Shown: positions 1-7,387 of the stretch, piece by piece
Layout: each line of letters opens with the position of its first letter
How positions within the stretch are numbered: the first letter of the stretch is position 1
Assembly (NCBI GenBank): GCA_018822665.1
Contig: JAHJJX010000008.1
Location: 62,001 to 126,000, forward strand
DNA length: 64,000 nt
DNA from: a bacterium
Lineage (GTDB): Bacteria > Campylobacterota > Campylobacteria > Campylobacterales > Sulfurimonadaceae
Direction of reading: 5' to 3'
Translations under genes and position numbers: made by a program
Notes under the pieces: generated by a model
Told to the model about the DNA's origin: nothing
The model's input: only the letters and a program-made list of their open reading frames with translations
The model's database searches: none

Positions 1-676
1 TTGGTACTATTTTATAACCGGAGCCATATTCATTATGAATTATGTCTTTTGGAAGTTTGCTTCGAATTCGTTTCACTAGAGATGTTATAGCATCCTGTGA
101 AAATTCTTTTTCACTTTGGTTGGCATAAAGTTTATAAAAAATACTCTCGCTTGAAAAGGCATGATTTACTTTTGAACATAGAATCTGCATTAGCATCGAC
201 TCTCGCTCTTTTAATATTATTTTCTCTTGGTTATTCCATAATACACAATTTTTTTTATCCCAGAAAATATCAGCACTAAGATAGATACGATTAGATTTGG
301 CTCTAATAAGAGCAACCGTATCAAATAATACTTTTTTTAAAGTTTCATTTTTTATAGGCTTAATCAAATATGTTACCAATTGAAGCTCAACTGCCTGAAG
401 AAGTTTATCCTGCTCAGAATGTGCACTCATTACAATAATCTTTGTTTCACTGTCTCGTTCTCTAATTCTAGATATTATGCTAAGCCCATCAAGATTTGGC
501 ATATTGATATCTGTTAAAATAATATCAGGCCGCTTATCTAAATAATGGACGAATGCATCATGTCCGCATTTTGCCACATAAACATGCTTAAAAAATATTT
601 GAAGATACTCATCCAAATAGAATCTTAACTCTGCTTCATCCTCAGCGATTAGTATACTAATATCTTTAATCTGCAT
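1..676 (-). CDS. Response regulator, REC plus winged-helix DNA-binding domain (partial, runs off window start)
   Basis: About 225 codons are visible with no stop, and the gene continues beyond position 1. The ATG at 676 opens MQIKDISILIAEDE, where the acidic E-D pair starts a receiver domain. The phospho-acceptor is about D56 in LTDINMPNLDG and the conserved Lys lies in YLIKPIKN. Residues ~135-225 read as an OmpR-type winged helix ending in ITSLVKRIRSKLP and NEYGSGYKIVP. The start overlaps the end of the upstream kinase gene by 11 bases, so the two are a translationally coupled sensor-regulator pair. Because it is at the end of the nor-nir cluster and coupled to a di-iron sensor kinase, control of denitrification or of the O2/NO response is a reasonable inference; the targets are unknown. 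Confidence 0.9.
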   Translation of the reverse strand, partial: MQIKDISILIAEDEAELRFYLDEYLQIFFKHVYVAKCGHDAFVHYLDKRPDIILTDINMPNLDGLSIISRIRERDSETKIIVMSAHSEQDKLLQAVELQLVTYLIKPIKNETLKKVLFDTVALIRAKSNRIYLSADIFWDKKNCVLWNNQEKIILKERESMLMQILCSKVNHAFSSESIFYKLYANQSEKEFSQDAITSLVKRIRSKLPKDIIHNEYGSGYKIVP

Positions 677-2177
677 ACGGTACCCTTATAGTAAATAATG
701 CCCCTTCCTTGCTATTTTGTGCAATAAGCGAGCCTTGCATATTATCTTCAATAATCATTTTAGCTATATATAGCCCTAGTCCTGTTCCCATAGATTGATG
801 TTTCGTTGTGAAATAGGGAGTGAATATTTTAGGTAATACCTCCTCTTGTATTCCCCCTGCATTATCTCCAATGGATAACACAACTTCATTGTTCTCCTTT
901 TTTAATAAAATATCAATCTGAATATTAATAAGGTTTCTTTGAATTTTTATATCATGAATATTTGAAAGTATAGATACAATAACCTGTACATATTCATTCA
1001 TCAAGCCATAAATCTTTATTGTTTTGTCTGCTGAAACATTAAGCAATAATGTTTCATTTTCAGTTGTAAAATTAACAATTTCAAGTGCTTTGCTGAGTGC
1101 ATCAAAGAGGCTAAAAATAGATTTTTCTTTATCCGGCCTATAATAATTCATAAAATCCTCAATGGTTTCAGACATATAGACTATGCGCTTTTCCATTTTT
1201 TCAAGTTTATCTGAGAGTTCTGTTTGTGTTAAAATATTTATCTCATTTTTCTCTTTTAAGATTGCTACAATCGCATTAATTATCGCTAATGGCTGACGCC
1301 ACTGATGTGCAATATTACCAATCATTTCACCTATTTCAGCTCTTTTTGATTGCTCAAACAGCTGTCTGTCACGCTCCTTGATTGTTCTTTCTTTTCCTTG
1401 AAGCTCTTTAATAGTATCTATAAGTTCTTGATTGTATTTATCTTCTATATAAAGTCCGCAATCGAGATTTTTCATTTTTCCAATAAGGTCAGGAATGTAT
1501 TTTTTTTCTATAATAGAGCCATGCTGAGGAGCGATGAGATTTATATCCAGTTTTTCGATTTTAGATAATGCGTAATTAAATATATCTTTACTTGGCATGT
1601 ATTCTTGATGGAATTGCTTCGCTTTTTCAAAATAACTCTCATCCGCATAAAATTCCCAAGACTCTTCAATACCGCCAAAAATATCTCCGGAAAAAAGTGT
1701 TTTTGTTTTTGCATCATAACTAACAAAGGCTCCGGGTGAGTGGCAATATGGAGTAGTAAGAAAATCAAGTCTAAAATGATTATCCGTTATAAGGGTATTG
1801 TTATGCTTATCAATTTCATAGTATTTAGAGGTGACAAGATAATGCTTTATTAAAACAGACATTCTTGAATGAGTGACAATAAGCAAGTCCTCTCTATCTA
1901 TTAATTTTTCTATTTCCGGTACCGCTGCTGCTAAATCAGGGTCTTGATGATGCAAGATTATATATTTAATAGATTTAATATCACAGATTGTTTTAATCTT
2001 TCTAATCGTTTCATCAAACTCCAACATAGAGCCCGGGTCAATTAAAATAGATTCATCCCCATTGTTAATAAAATAAGGGTGGCATTGAAAGGGGTCATTT
2101 TTAAGGTACATCCCCACCCAGTAAATATTAGTGGCGATGCAAACAGCTTCTTTAAAATTGGAACCTTGCTTAGGCAT
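666..2177 (-). CDS. Sensor histidine kinase with N-terminal ODP/flavodiiron-like metallo-beta-lactamase-fold sensor domain
   Basis: The protein has 503 residues from the ATG at 2177. A longer TTG-initiated reading from 2213 is possible, but the ATG overlaps the nirE stop by 8 bases and follows GAAGG. Residues ~15-235 form a metallo-beta-lactamase fold with the di-iron ligand series H77-x-D79-x-D81, H146 (YCHSP), D165 (FSGD) and H219 (PQHGS). The 18-residue gap between H146 and D165 is the flavodiiron spacing. No flavodoxin domain follows; instead there is a coiled coil (~245-280), a HisKA domain with H291 in NIAHQWRQPL, and a HATPase domain with DNAGG and GTGLGLYIAK. No membrane segments are seen, so it should be cytoplasmic. 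The architecture matches ODP oxygen/iron sensors; sensing O2 or NO via a di-iron site is inferred. It sits between nirE and its response regulator. Confidence 0.88.
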   Translation of the reverse strand: MPKQGSNFKEAVCIATNIYWVGMYLKNDPFQCHPYFINNGDESILIDPGSMLEFDETIRKIKTICDIKSIKYIILHHQDPDLAAAVPEIEKLIDREDLLIVTHSRMSVLIKHYLVTSKYYEIDKHNNTLITDNHFRLDFLTTPYCHSPGAFVSYDAKTKTLFSGDIFGGIEESWEFYADESYFEKAKQFHQEYMPSKDIFNYALSKIEKLDINLIAPQHGSIIEKKYIPDLIGKMKNLDCGLYIEDKYNQELIDTIKELQGKERTIKERDRQLFEQSKRAEIGEMIGNIAHQWRQPLAIINAIVAILKEKNEINILTQTELSDKLEKMEKRIVYMSETIEDFMNYYRPDKEKSIFSLFDALSKALEIVNFTTENETLLLNVSADKTIKIYGLMNEYVQVIVSILSNIHDIKIQRNLINIQIDILLKKENNEVVLSIGDNAGGIQEEVLPKIFTPYFTTKHQSMGTGLGLYIAKMIIEDNMQGSLIAQNSKEGALFTIRVPYAD

Positions 2178-2910
2178 GACCTTCAAACCATTTAAGCTGC
2201 TCTCGAAGTTCAACTACTTTGCCGACAATAATCAAAGCAGGAGTAGGTACTCCCTCTGCTTTTTCTACTATATTTTCTAAAGTTCCTACAACTACAAGTT
2301 GATCTTTTGTTGTTCCTTTAGAAATTACGGCGCATGGATAATCTTTATTTTTTCCTATTTCTATAAGTTTTTTAGTAATTTTAGGAAGATTGTGTAATCC
2401 CATGAGAAAAACAATTGTATCATCCGTTTTAAAGTTTTCCCATGGGATTTGAGACTCTTTTTTATTTGGTGATTCATGCGCTGTTACCACACGAAAGGAG
2501 ACAGCTACACCACGATGCGTTACTGGAATGCCAGCGTATGCAGGAGCACTAATCGCCGATGTTATTCCTGGAATAATTTCAAATTTAACGCCTCTTTCAT
2601 AAAGATATGCTGCTTCCTCCCCTCCGCGTCCAAAAACAAAAGGGTCTCCCCCTTTAAGACGCACAACCGTTTCATATTTAAGTGCATTCTGATAGATTGC
2701 TTCATTTATATCGTCTTGAGGCATGATATGGCGACCATCTTCTTTACCCACATATACAAACTCACATCCACTTTTTGCTTCTTGCAAAATATCAGGATTC
2801 GCAAGGCGATCGTAGATAATTACATCCGCTTCTCTCACGACTCGCAAAGCCTTTACCGTCATCAACTCCAAGTCACCGGGACCGGCGCCTGTTAAGTATA
2901 CTTTTGCCAT
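2170..2910 (-). CDS. cobA: Uroporphyrinogen-III C-methyltransferase (SUMT), NirE/CobA type
   Basis: This 246-residue protein transfers two methyl groups from SAM to uroporphyrinogen III, giving precorrin-2, the branch point to siroheme and heme d1. Visible family motifs are VYLTGAGPGDLELMTVKAL near the N-terminus, ADVIIYDRLA, and the SAM-site block LKGGDPFVFGRGGEEA near residue 85, followed by PGITSAISAPAYAGIPVTHR. The length is that of a stand-alone SUMT with no CysG dehydrogenase or synthase domain. The start overlaps the nirF stop as TAATG, with AAAGGA upstream. Its position directly after nirJ and nirF argues that it works as NirE for heme d1, although it could also feed siroheme or cobalamin synthesis. 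Confidence 0.93.
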   Translation of the reverse strand: MAKVYLTGAGPGDLELMTVKALRVVREADVIIYDRLANPDILQEAKSGCEFVYVGKEDGRHIMPQDDINEAIYQNALKYETVVRLKGGDPFVFGRGGEEAAYLYERGVKFEIIPGITSAISAPAYAGIPVTHRGVAVSFRVVTAHESPNKKESQIPWENFKTDDTIVFLMGLHNLPKITKKLIEIGKNKDYPCAVISKGTTKDQLVVVGTLENIVEKAEGVPTPALIIVGKVVELREQLKWFEGHA

Positions 2911-4010
2911 TATTTAGTTCCTTCAAAGATAAATATACCAGATGGTTTTTTGATTTGAAAAATTTCACGAGCCACATACCATTCTTGCGTATTAATAACT
3001 GCAATTTTATTTGTATCATTTACCGAAACATAAAGATTTGGCTTTTCATTTGACCATCTCACATGCAATACTTTCCCGTCAAATTCAAATCGTTTCACTA
3101 TTTGAAGCGATGCAGTATCAATTATCTGAATTACAGGAAATTTTTTACCGCTAAATGTAACAGCCATAAATTTTTCATCAGGACTTAAAGATGTAAAAAC
3201 GGGAAGTCCTTCAGTTTCTATATTTTTTACAAAATTAAATTGAGAATCATATACCAAAACTTTATTATCACCAACAGCCGGTATAAATACGCTCCCTTTA
3301 CTAATGCTCCAAAATCCAAAATGTGGCACTTTTAAGACAGGTTTACGGTCTCCAAGCATAATTTTGATTTTAGAGTATTTCATGGTATCTAAATCAACTA
3401 CTCCAAAATGTTCACTGCTAAAAAATCCTGTAATAAAATGATTGTCTTTTATCATAGCATCAAAAGGCATCACTCCAACATCTTCAAATTCTTTGTATAT
3501 TTCAAAGTCCGGAATTTTTTTACCCATATTTTTATCATGAAGCACTGTTATTTTGTCATTATCCATCTGGGAGAAAATCAGATAATTTTTATATATTTTT
3601 ATTCCAACATTCTTTGAACCGGTTACAAATGATTTGATTGGATTTAAATCACGATCCAAAATATCAACACTTTTTTTATCATAATTTGCCACAGCAACAT
3701 AATACTCACTAATTACAAAACCGATTGCACTATCGCTTGTTTTATACTCTTTAATTATTTTTTCACTTTGTGGATCAAATTTTATTACATAACCATCGCG
3801 ACTGATTACATAGCCGTCTTTTCCATAAAATTTTACAACTCCATGGTTCATATCCTTCATGTTTACAATATGATTACCAGGCAAACCGCCTTCTATAATA
3901 GCTAAAGAATTACTTTCTCTCTCCACAACAAATATTTTCTCCGCCGCACTTATATCTATAAATAAAGAAAATATAAGGGCCGTGCTTAATAATATTTTAT
4001 TTAAATTCAT
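2910..4010 (-). CDS. nirF: NirF-like heme d1 biosynthesis protein
   Basis: A 366-residue protein with an N-terminal hydrophobic export signal (residues ~5-22, ending SAAEK) followed by WD/YVTN-like beta-propeller repeats such as NSLAIIEGG, KSVDILDRD and NKIAVINTQ. NirF is a periplasmic cytochrome-d1-like propeller that acts late in heme d1 synthesis. There is no CxxCH motif, which separates it from NirN and NirS. The motif PHFGFW and the surrounding propeller are consistent with NirF. The start overlaps the nirJ stop as ATGA. The nirJ-nirF-nirE order directly follows nirS and nirC, so it serves the same cytochrome cd1. NirD/L/G/H-type decarboxylases are not in the window. Confidence 0.86.
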   Translation of the reverse strand: MNLNKILLSTALIFSLFIDISAAEKIFVVERESNSLAIIEGGLPGNHIVNMKDMNHGVVKFYGKDGYVISRDGYVIKFDPQSEKIIKEYKTSDSAIGFVISEYYVAVANYDKKSVDILDRDLNPIKSFVTGSKNVGIKIYKNYLIFSQMDNDKITVLHDKNMGKKIPDFEIYKEFEDVGVMPFDAMIKDNHFITGFFSSEHFGVVDLDTMKYSKIKIMLGDRKPVLKVPHFGFWSISKGSVFIPAVGDNKVLVYDSQFNFVKNIETEGLPVFTSLSPDEKFMAVTFSGKKFPVIQIIDTASLQIVKRFEFDGKVLHVRWSNEKPNLYVSVNDTNKIAVINTQEWYVAREIFQIKKPSGIFIFEGTK

Positions 4011-5128
4011 TCATTGTTCCTTCTTTCATCTAGGCTTAAATAACAAGAGGGGTCTTCACTCCATAAATCACCCGTAATTGCATAAGCACGCGCACGCGAA
4101 CCACCATTGCATATATCAATTTGTTCGCAATCCGCACATATCCCAGAGATTTTTCTCGGATGCACCCTGAGCGCATCGAGCAACTCTCCCTGTTTCCAAA
4201 TATCACCAAAATTTTTCTCAATAATATTTCCGACAGTAAGCGGAAAAAATGGATCTGGCCGAACATCCCCTTCACTGTTAATATTTAAAAGTTTGCGTCC
4301 TGCGCTATTGCCGCCCCATGAAACCAATCTGTCTCTCATAGTTCCTTTTAACTGAGGATACTCTTGGGCGAAACGATTTAAAAATAAAATCGCATCCTGT
4401 TCCATATTTCCCGTAACAATTTCAATATCTCTGCCGGTTTTATAGTATTCAAAGGCCTTGTCTAAAATAAAATTTACAGATTTTCTTCTTTCCTCTTTAC
4501 TTAAATCCATCTTCAAATTATCTAAACCCCGACCGGAATATACAAGATGAGAGATATAAATTTTTGGTATGTTGTGCTCTTCTACAAGATTAAAAATATA
4601 CTCTAGCGAGTTTATAGTTTCTTTGGTTACAGTAAAACGAATACCAACTTTTGCTCCGGTTGAGTTTGCCAAAAGTACAGCTTTGAGAGTTTCCCTAAAA
4701 GCACCTTTTAACCCACGGAAGTAATCATGTGTTTCTTCATCTCCATCGATACTTATTCCAACATAATTAAAAGTATCTACAATACGCTGCACATTTTTAG
4801 TTGTGAAATAAAGACCATTACTCGAAAGGTACGTGATTATGCCATTATCTTTACAAAAGTCCGCTATTTCAAAAAGGTCTTTTCTGGTTAACGGTTCCCC
4901 TCCTGAGAAAATAATAAATTTGACTCCGTTATCTTTCATTTCTAAAATTGTTTTTTTTATCTGCTGCGTAGTCAAAGTATCCACTTCATCTAAAGTTGAT
5001 TTTGAATAGCAGTGCATACATGAGAGATTACATCTATTGGTAAAGTTCCAAATAGCTATAGACCCGCCAAGAACTCTCTCAGGTTTTCCCTCAATCACCG
5101 AAGCCAATAAATTTGAAAGCCTAAACAT
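4007..5128 (-). CDS. nirJ: Radical SAM protein NirJ, heme d1 biosynthesis
   Basis: A 373-residue radical SAM enzyme. The [4Fe-4S]-SAM cluster motif is C33-x3-C37-x2-C40 within NRCNLSCMHCYSKS, followed by the glycine motif FSGGEPLTR and the ISIDG strand. A C-terminal cysteine cluster (GICADCEQIDICNGG plus a later SC) is the auxiliary-cluster region typical of NirJ and SPASM proteins. NirJ removes the propionate groups of the d1 precursor and installs the oxo groups. The ATG shares a base with the upstream stop (TAATG at 5126-5130) and the end overlaps nirF by four bases, so translation is tightly coupled through nirC-nirJ-nirF-nirE. Related SPASM enzymes are possible, but the neighbours decide for NirJ. 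Confidence 0.92.
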   Translation of the reverse strand: MFRLSNLLASVIEGKPERVLGGSIAIWNFTNRCNLSCMHCYSKSTLDEVDTLTTQQIKKTILEMKDNGVKFIIFSGGEPLTRKDLFEIADFCKDNGIITYLSSNGLYFTTKNVQRIVDTFNYVGISIDGDEETHDYFRGLKGAFRETLKAVLLANSTGAKVGIRFTVTKETINSLEYIFNLVEEHNIPKIYISHLVYSGRGLDNLKMDLSKEERRKSVNFILDKAFEYYKTGRDIEIVTGNMEQDAILFLNRFAQEYPQLKGTMRDRLVSWGGNSAGRKLLNINSEGDVRPDPFFPLTVGNIIEKNFGDIWKQGELLDALRVHPRKISGICADCEQIDICNGGSRARAYAITGDLWSEDPSCYLSLDERRNNE

Positions 5129-5451
5129 TATTTGCTGCCTTTATACGAATAGATATATTTTGCGATAGAGTCTCTTTCTTTGTCTGTAATATTCAGTTGC
5201 GGCATAGCAGAACGCTTATACCCAAAAGCTTTATACATAGCTTTTGGCTCTATTATGTAGGCCTGTATCTCTTCTAATGTACGCTTTGAAGCAATTTCCT
5301 TAAAAGAGGGACCAAATGCCTCTGCCTTTTGATGATGACAACCCCAACAATACGTTTCAAAAACTTTTTTTCCGTCTAACTCTTGAGCGAACAATACAGA
5401 ACAAAAAGTTAATATCAATATAAAACCAATTCTCATAAGTTCATCTTTCAT
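5128..5451 (-). CDS. nirC: Small periplasmic c-type cytochrome, NirC-like
   Basis: A 107-residue monoheme cytochrome. It has a hydrophobic export signal (FILILTFCSVLFAQE), a heme c site C35-W-G-C38-H39, and a likely axial Met in SAMPQL. The length and position between nirS and nirJ fit NirC, which can donate electrons to cytochrome cd1 or assist its maturation. The ATG at 5451 has no clear Shine-Dalgarno sequence; an internal ATG at 5436 (MRIGF) is an alternative that keeps the whole signal peptide. The gap before it holds a strong hairpin, so its level may differ from nirS. The assignment to NirC rather than a generic class I cytochrome rests on context. Confidence 0.82.
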   Translation of the reverse strand: MKDELMRIGFILILTFCSVLFAQELDGKKVFETYCWGCHHQKAEAFGPSFKEIASKRTLEEIQAYIIEPKAMYKAFGYKRSAMPQLNITDKERDSIAKYIYSYKGSK

Positions 5452-5501
5452 GTTAATTTATAGTTATTTATTATACTAGCTTATAATAAATAACAATAAA
5501 T

Positions 5502-5528
5502 TAATTTCTCCCCGAAGAGGAGAAATTA
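5502..5528 (-). terminator. Hairpin between nirS and nirC (terminator or attenuator)
   Basis: A perfect 10-bp stem TAATTTCTCC/GGAGAAATTA with a 7-base loop begins a few bases past the nirS stop. The T-tract after it on the minus strand is weak (AATTTATTG), so partial read-through into nirC is likely. Such an element would let nirS mRNA accumulate above the downstream assembly genes. Confidence 0.7.
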
Positions 5529-5532
5529 CAGA

Positions 5533-7173
5533 TTATGCACCTGGAATTGTTTGTCTATGCTCGATAGAGTAAGTAAACGTAGGAGTTACTAAACCTTCGA
5601 TATATTTAACAAAATTACCTGTTTTAGCTTCATAAATACCGATACGACCTGCATTCCACTCAGAAATCATAGTCCAGTGACCGTGATTTGCCGGCTCTGC
5701 ATGCAAGATACGAGGCGTAACCGCATTACCTTTATCATCTTTTACTGTAGGAACTTTCCAGCTGTAAAGCTCTTTATGAGTTACAGGATCAGTTACCGTA
5801 CCTTTAGTTGTGCCAACTGTAATAATTCTATCTAATTCAAGAGTTTGCTTGTTAATTAAATGTATTTTATTCCAGTTATCTTCACCGCCAAGAACATTAT
5901 CTGCCCAAAGGAATGGAGTGTGCTCAGATGTACCGATAAATAGTCCACCGCCGCCGATTGGAATTTGACGAACAACATCAAAGTTGTCATCCCAAATTGT
6001 AACTTGACCTAAATTCATGTTAACTGTAGCACCAAGTTGTTTACCTAGGTGTTCGTTATACCAAGAAGAACCTTGACCTGGGTGTGGCTTAGCTGCTGGA
6101 CCAGTATAAATTTTAGTAACTAAAGATTTAGTTTTAAAGTCAACTACACCAACAACGTCGCTTCCTTGAGAAGCTATAAATAAGTAACGACCAATTTCTT
6201 TACCTTCATTTAAGAAACCATCATGAAGAATTTTACCAATGTTTGGAATATCACCAACAATCGGGAAACCTGGTTTAGAATAATCTACGATATATACATG
6301 TCCACCATCTTTAAGTGCAAATGCAATATAAGGACCGTATGGAGTATCAAATATACCTGCTACACGAGATGAACCAATGTTTCCATCAGGGTCAATTACG
6401 CTTGAAGTAGGATAAACTTTAAGTGGCTCTAATGTCATTGCATCCATTAAAACAGCACCGCCCGGCACGTAGTTACCAGCCATTAGGTATTTACCGTCCG
6501 GAGAAACTGCAAGACCACGTGATTCAGAACCAACTTGACATTCAGCAATTTTTTGTTGACCAGGAGTATTAAGGTCGAACATCGTTACTAAACCTGAACG
6601 AGAAATTGAATACGCATAACGAGGTTGACGTTTATTTGTTACAGTTACGTGAACAGCAAAACCAGCTGGGTGTTTAGATAAAACTTTACCTGTTGTACCA
6701 TCTAAGAAAACAACACGCGCTGCATCTCTTTCAGTTACGAAAACAATGTCTGTATTTTTCTTAACATCCGCGGCATGTGGATATTTTGAAAAAAGAGCCA
6801 TTCTATCGTTAAGAGATTTCCATCCCTCTTTTACAGTTTCTAATGATAACTGAGTGATTTTTTTACCTTTAAAACTTTGAAGGTAATCAACCATTTTATC
6901 AGCATCTGCTTTAGAAAATGATTCTTTAAATTGAGGCATTGCCGTACCTGGACGGCCGTTAAGAATTGCCTCAGCAAGTGAATAAGAATTTTTCTTTTCA
7001 ATAACACCAGGACGAAGATCAGAACCAACACCACCCTCATGGTTTGGTCCGTGGCAACCCTGACACTCTTTCTCAAAAACTTTCTCAACATCCATAGCTG
7101 AAGTATCAGCCAACAAACCCGACGAAACAACTGCCATTGCGGCAACCGACATAAATAACTTACTAAATCTCAT
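5533..7173 (-). CDS. nirS: Cytochrome cd1 nitrite reductase NirS
   Basis: This 546-residue periplasmic enzyme reduces nitrite to nitric oxide. It has a signal peptide (residues 1-22), a heme c domain with C37-Q-G-C40-H41, and an eight-bladed d1 propeller. Likely d1 residues are the proximal H175 (GFAVHVT) and the two active-site histidines H317 (KILHDGF) and H364 (KPHPGQG). The length is normal for the family. A strong RBS (AGGAGGAAG) precedes the ATG, and stable hairpins lie just before and just after the gene, suggesting a separately stabilised nirS segment within the nor-nir transcript. Codons for Y131-P132-H133-A134 contain a near-copy of the GGCATGTGGAA word. Confidence 0.98.
   Translation of the reverse strand: MRFSKLFMSVAAMAVVSSGLLADTSAMDVEKVFEKECQGCHGPNHEGGVGSDLRPGVIEKKNSYSLAEAILNGRPGTAMPQFKESFSKADADKMVDYLQSFKGKKITQLSLETVKEGWKSLNDRMALFSKYPHAADVKKNTDIVFVTERDAARVVFLDGTTGKVLSKHPAGFAVHVTVTNKRQPRYAYSISRSGLVTMFDLNTPGQQKIAECQVGSESRGLAVSPDGKYLMAGNYVPGGAVLMDAMTLEPLKVYPTSSVIDPDGNIGSSRVAGIFDTPYGPYIAFALKDGGHVYIVDYSKPGFPIVGDIPNIGKILHDGFLNEGKEIGRYLFIASQGSDVVGVVDFKTKSLVTKIYTGPAAKPHPGQGSSWYNEHLGKQLGATVNMNLGQVTIWDDNFDVVRQIPIGGGGLFIGTSEHTPFLWADNVLGGEDNWNKIHLINKQTLELDRIITVGTTKGTVTDPVTHKELYSWKVPTVKDDKGNAVTPRILHAEPANHGHWTMISEWNAGRIGIYEAKTGNFVKYIEGLVTPTFTYSIEHRQTIPGA
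6772..6782 (+). repeat. GGCATGTGGAT, 10/11 match to the iterated word
   Basis: Inside nirS; the coding strand reads Tyr-Pro-His-Ala. It is one of only two core copies in the first 11 kb. Confidence 0.7.
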
Positions 7174-7202
7174 TTTATTCTTCCTCCTAAAATTAAGATT
7201 AA

Positions 7203-7220
7203 ACAGGCCCGAAGGCCCGT
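7203..7220 (-). terminator. UUCG-capped hairpin between the nor genes and nirS
   Basis: On the minus strand ACGGGCC-UUCG-GGCCTGT pairs as a 7-bp stem (one G-U pair) closed by a C(UUCG)G tetraloop, the most stable RNA tetraloop class. A short T/A run (TTTAATC) follows. It may act as a partial terminator after norB and the small peptide gene, or protect the 5' end of a processed nirS mRNA. Confidence 0.6.
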
Positions 7221-7223
7221 CAC

Positions 7224-7376
7224 CTATTTTTCGTTTTCTAAGCGATTTTTTTCTTGTTTATAAATCCAAAACATTGGAAGTATAATAACAGTGTGAAGAA
7301 AAATCGTTAGCGTCAAAGGGCCCTGATTCAACCAAGCAAAAAAGCTTGGGACTATATCTGTCATTGGTTCAAACAT
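7224..7376 (-). CDS. Small single-span membrane protein between norB and nirS
   Basis: A 50-residue protein starting MFEPMTDIVPSFF, preceded by a good RBS (AAGGAGAGAT) 2-3 bases after the norB stop. One hydrophobic span (about residues 20-40, LTLTIFLHTVIILPMFWIY) is followed by a charged tail (KQEKNRLENEK), giving a likely cytoplasmic C-terminus. The longer open frame upstream (to 7505) lies inside norB and is not the start. I do not recognise a named family. Its tight fit between nitric oxide reductase and nitrite reductase suggests a subunit or assembly factor of one of them, like the small subunits seen with heme-copper oxidases. Confidence 0.72.
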   Translation of the reverse strand: MFEPMTDIVPSFFAWLNQGPLTLTIFLHTVIILPMFWIYKQEKNRLENEK

Positions 7377-7387
7377 AATATCTCTCC

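Noticed and set aside
2476-2895. 139-codon open frame on the plus strand
   Set aside because: It is antisense to nirE, has no RBS and a composition typical of a shadow frame.
2910-4010. NirN instead of NirF
   Set aside because: There is no CxxCH heme c site, and the length fits NirF.
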